Origin: Tetrahymena elliotti 4EA
Lineage: Eukaryota > Ciliophora > Oligohymenophorea > Hymenostomatida > Tetrahymenidae
Reading direction: 5' to 3'
NCBI GenBank assembly: GCA_000231825.2
Contig: AFXF02001870.1
Span: forward strand, 1-64,000
Length of the DNA stretch: 64,000 nt
Position 1 is the stretch's first letter; every line of letters begins with the position of its first letter. The position numbers and the translations under genes are program-made. Positions 60,701-64,000 of the stretch are shown piece after piece. Below the pieces are notes generated by a model. It made no database searches. It saw only the letters and a list, made by a program, of their open reading frames with translations, and was not told the DNA's origin.

Positions 60701-62238
60701 CAATAGGAGTATGCCCACTAATTGTCATAGCAGGAACAATACAAGCTAAGCAAGTAGAAGGATTTAGTGAAGGTAGTGATAAAGCTTATAAAGATTCTAG
60801 TATGATTATTATGGAAGCTGTAACAAATATAAGAACAGTTGCATCTTTTGCAAATGAAAAAAAGCTCAGCTACTTCCTTTCAGAAACATTAAAGAAGCCT
60901 TATAATTTAGCATTTAAGAAAGGACATATGTCTGGTATTGCTTTCGGATTTTCTTAATTAGCAACTTTCTCAGTTTATGCTATTATTTTCATTTGCAGTG
61001 CTGTTTTCGTCAGAGACTATGGTGTTACAGCTCGTGAAATGTTTGTTTCTATTTTTGCTATTTTAAATGCTGCAGCAGCTGTTGGTAATAATAATCATTT
61101 TATGGGAGATGTTGGTGCTACTAAGGCTGCTTGCAGGGAAATATTTAAAATTCTTGATTCAGATGATGAAATACAAATTTAGGAAAAGCATCGTTAAGCC
61201 CTTAAAACTGATGACTAACCCTTGCTTACCAAAAAAGTATTTGGAGAAATTGAATTTAAAGAAGTTTCATTTAAATATCCTACAAGAGATGCTTAGATAT
61301 TCAAAAACCTTTCTTTCAAAATCCATGCTGGATAGAAAGTTGCTTTTGTTGGTCCAAGTGGATCTGGAAAGTCTTCTATATTGTAACTATTGCTGAGATT
61401 CTATGATGATTATGAAGGTTAAATTTTAGTTGATGGAGAAGACATTAGAAACTATGATATAAAAGAATTCAGAAAAAATTTTGGAGTAGTAAGTTAGGAA
61501 CCTATTCTTTTTAATGGTACTATTGCAGAAAACATTAAATATAATACTCCTGATGTCAATATGGAAGATATCAGATTAGCAGCCTAAAAAGCAAATGCAC
61601 TCTCATTCATAGAAAATGATGATGCTGAAGAACCAGATTAAACTGAGTAAAACCCTAATAAATAAAAAAGTGGAAGAGGGTTTGATAAGAAAGTTGGACT
61701 TAAGGGAAGTTAAATTTCTGGTGGATAAAAGTAAAGAATTGCAATTGCAAGAGCTGTTATTAAAAACCCTAATATAATGCTCTTAGATGAAGCTACAAGT
61801 GCACTAGATTATGAAAATGAGAAAATTGTCCAAGAAGCCTTAAATTAAGTTATGAAAGGAAAGACAAGCTTGTGTGTAGCTCATAGATTATCAACTATTG
61901 CTGATAGTGATTAAATATTTGTGATTGAAGGTGGAAAACTTGTAGAGCAAGGAACATATGATTAGCTTATGTCTAAAAAAGAATACTTTTACAGATTAAA
62001 AGATTAAATGCCAATTGAATTTTAATAATCCATCAAAAACACTAGTTTACTACTTTTATATTTTTAATCTATTTTTTTAAATATTTTATTATTTTTTAAT
62101 AAACATAATATTTTCAGCTAATAAACCAATAGACTCAAACACTCTACTTCATATAAAAAAATTAAGATAATAACCTATTCATTCATAATGTTGGTGAAGA
62201 AAATATATAAATATTTAAAAATAAGTACTAACAAATGA
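57721..62238 (+). CDS. ABCB-type ABC transporter, full length, copy 2
   Basis: Close paralogue of the transporter upstream, in the same orientation. Exons 57721-58134, 58192-58699, 58893-59427 and 59487-62238 give 1402 residues. Introns 1 and 2 fall at the same protein positions as in copy 1 (..LSW|IQLGCWM.. and AGAG(I/M)|GL..). Intron 3, inside NBD1 ([10 protein letters not shown]), is absent from copy 1. Both NBDs are complete: GESGCGKST and GPSGSGKSS, two ISGGQKQR signatures, [11 protein letters not shown] and [18 protein letters not shown] and VAHRLST. An insertion rich in D, E, Q and N sits in NBD2 before the signature motif ([18 protein letters not shown]). After the point where copy 1 stops (YRLNNS), the frame stays open for 78 codons to TGA 62236-62238, giving a doubtful hydrophobic tail. 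Confidence 0.94.
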
Positions 62239-63530
62239 AATAGCATAATACTATATTTTTAATTTGCTTGAAATACTTTTTACATCTAAATTTAAATATT
62301 TTAAATTTTGTTTCAAAAGAATTTTTAAGAATATTTATTGGCTAAAAAATAAAAATATTTTTGAAAATAAAATTTAATTAATTAAATAAATAAAACTATT
62401 TCACTTTTTTATATTTTTTATACTTTTAATCAAATACATTTCCATTTTTTAACTCTAATTCTACAATTTTTTTATTTGAACTTAACTCAGCACATAGTTT
62501 TTCTCACCCATAAATAAGGAGAAATATGGGTAATTATTTTACTTAAAAATTAATAATTTAAAAAAAATATATTTTAATAAAATTTCAACATGATTAATAT
62601 ATGATTTAGTAAAAGTTCAAAAATATTAATAAATATTTTAAAAATTTAAAAGATTTTGATAAATAAATATTTATTTCAAGAAAGAGAAGTTTTTTGATAT
62701 ATAATATTATAATAAAGTAGAACATAAAACAAAGTATATACACATTTTAAATTTTTATCTATTATATATTCTTAAACTATAATTTACACATTTATTTTTC
62801 TAAAATATTTATTTTGATCACTGTTAAGATGACAAATGATGTATTTTTTACTGCTATAAAAAGCTTAAATAATTTTTGTATGTTTCAACTATCTATTTTT
62901 ATAAAATGTAATAATATTCTATCCTAATCAGGTATTTAAAATAATAATAATTACCTTATTTCTAGCCATTTCAGTTTATACTATTGTATTATTTAATTCT
63001 GATTTTTCATTTTACTTTTTAGCCAAAAATTCTAAATTTTTTTGAAAATAACATATTATTTAATTGCTAATTCATTTTAAAAATTAAGAATGGAATACCT
63101 TCTAATTCATTCAGACGATTTGTTAATATTTAAAGCTCTTATTCTGTTTTCATTAATTATTACTATTCTGCATATATTTCTTAGTCAATCTAAACCTTTT
63201 TTGTTTTCATAACATCAATTTATTTTATGAGATCACTAAAATTTTATTGCATATTATCTCCAACCTTGTTACTCATATCTTTTATAATATTGTGTTTATT
63301 TTGAATTTTTGAAAATTTATAGCAAAATTTGTTTATTTTTAATGTTTTTATTATTTGATAATCAAAGATAAGAAATATTAACCATAAATTGAATATAATC
63401 ATTTAATTTATTATTTATAAAAAAAGTAGATAGATATTATGCAGTATATATGGAGGTTATAGATTACTAAATTTTTTTTGTTTTTGCAATTTTAAATTAA
63501 TTGTATTATTAGTTTTATTAAGTATTAAGA
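62239..63530. other. Convergent intergenic region
   Basis: About 1.3 kb of very AT-rich sequence between the end of the second transporter (+) and the end of the dynein gene (-). Nothing coding recognised. Confidence 0.5.
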
Positions 63531-64000
63531 TCAATATCTGAGGGCCAAGAAAGCAGCAACACCAGCAACTATCCACATACTTTCCTCTCTATTGGAAGGA
63601 AGTTCTAAAAACATAACAAAGTTAGTTGAATGTCCTGTAGTACTTAAAGTACCAGCTCTTGAAACAACTTTATAAAGAGGGCAATTATAAAAACCTGTTT
63701 TTGGGATTACCCTGTTAACTACTGGTACTAAATGAATAAGTGGAAGATTTGAGAATAATTCTTTAGGATTTGAATCTTATAGTAAATGAGATTGATGATC
63801 CCATCTAGCTCCTTCAATAAACATACCATAAATATAGCATCCAGTTTCAGGTTTTTCTTTTATGTCATTGTATGTCTTGTTATCAATTATGTCATATTTA
63901 AATGATATCTTTTAAGATAAAAAATATTACTATTATTAAATAATTTCTCAATAAAAAATAATTTACCTTATCAATAGCAATAACATTCTTTCTAGCATAA
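63531..64000 (-). CDS. Dynein heavy chain, C-terminal end (partial)
   Basis: Two minus-strand exons: 63967 to the window edge and 63531-63908, joined in phase 0 across a 58-base intron (..AIDK|ISFKYD..). The sequence is the very C-terminus of an axonemal-type dynein heavy chain: YARKN, GCYIYGMFIEGARWD, PKELFSNLPLIHLVPV, CPLYKVVSRAGTLSTTGHST, NFVMFLELP and a final WIVAGVAAFLALRY before TGA. This region is the C-terminal domain after the AAA ring and occurs in all inner- and outer-arm chains. Which arm it belongs to cannot be told from 137 residues. The rest of the gene (over 12 kb expected) lies beyond the right edge. Confidence 0.93.

Noticed and set aside
55829..60728. Minus-strand ORFs at 55829 and 60435
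   Set aside because: Antisense to strongly conserved ABC transporter coding sequence.
52537..62238. One or both ABC genes as pseudogenes because of many in-frame TAA/TAG codons
   Set aside because: These codons fall at positions where Gln is expected (for example in the ISGGQ signatures), so they are sense codons under the ciliate code.
1..64000. CRISPR arrays, insertion sequences, phage genes, bacterial operons or Shine-Dalgarno sites
   Set aside because: The window is eukaryotic with spliced genes; no direct-repeat/spacer array, transposase or prophage gene was seen.
1..64000. Telomeric repeat tracts marking a chromosome end
   Set aside because: No run of CCCCAA or GGGGTT repeats; the isolated G-run at 24203-24208 is too short.

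Overview
The window looks like a piece of the macronuclear genome of a ciliate of the Tetrahymena type. It is extremely AT-rich. Recognisable proteins stay open only if TAA and TAG are read as glutamine and TGA is the sole stop. Introns are short, AT-rich GT..AG introns, often starting GTAA. Familiar eukaryotic proteins (ribosomal uS3 and eS8, SmG, MRT4, an axonemal-type dynein heavy chain end, ABCB transporters) are all read this way. Because standard-code ORF calling breaks nearly every gene at TAA/TAG, most genes here were rebuilt by hand. Exon junctions were accepted only when the reading phase closed and the total length was a multiple of three.

Layout, left to right. 0.3-1.6 kb: an SF-assemblin-like coiled-coil gene (+). 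3.3-5.1 kb: ribosomal protein S8 (+) with a 1.2-kb intron. 6.9-9.5 kb: a mitochondrial TIM44-like gene (-). 10.9-12.7 kb: a protein-kinase-like gene with altered catalytic motifs (-). 13.4-14.5 kb: an intronless endonuclease/exonuclease/phosphatase protein (+). 15.1-19.9 kb: a 1430-residue coiled-coil protein (-). 20.6 kb: SmG (+). 22.2-23.2 kb: MRT4 (-). 24.2 kb: a GC-richer inverted repeat that may be an RNA. 24.6-30.9 kb: an 1882-residue coiled-coil protein in 13 exons (-). 30.9-39.4 kb: gene-poor, with one 137-residue hypothetical protein and a doubtful ORF. 39.4-47.7 kb: tRNA-Asp, ribosomal protein S3, three identical tRNA-Gly(GCC) genes, a dioxygenase-like/biotin-ligase fusion and a small internally repeated protein. 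48.3-51.2 kb: a leucine-rich-repeat gene whose repeats are one per exon, almost all exactly 90 nt. 52.5-62.2 kb: two tandem full-length ABCB-type transporters. 63.5-64 kb: the C-terminal end of a dynein heavy chain (-), running off the window.

The genes do not form operons; this is an ordinary eukaryotic mix of translation, ribosome biogenesis, splicing, mitochondrial import, cytoskeletal and transport genes. The most unusual items are: (1) the fusion of an isopenicillin-N-synthase-like domain to a biotin-protein ligase, with key residues changed in both halves; (2) the exon-per-repeat LRR gene; (3) the tandem ABC pair, where one copy reads 78 codons past the paralogue's end and has an extra intron; (4) the inverted repeat at 24.2 kb; (5) the repeat protein at 44.8-45.6 kb. 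I saw no mobile element, CRISPR array, phage gene or telomeric repeat.
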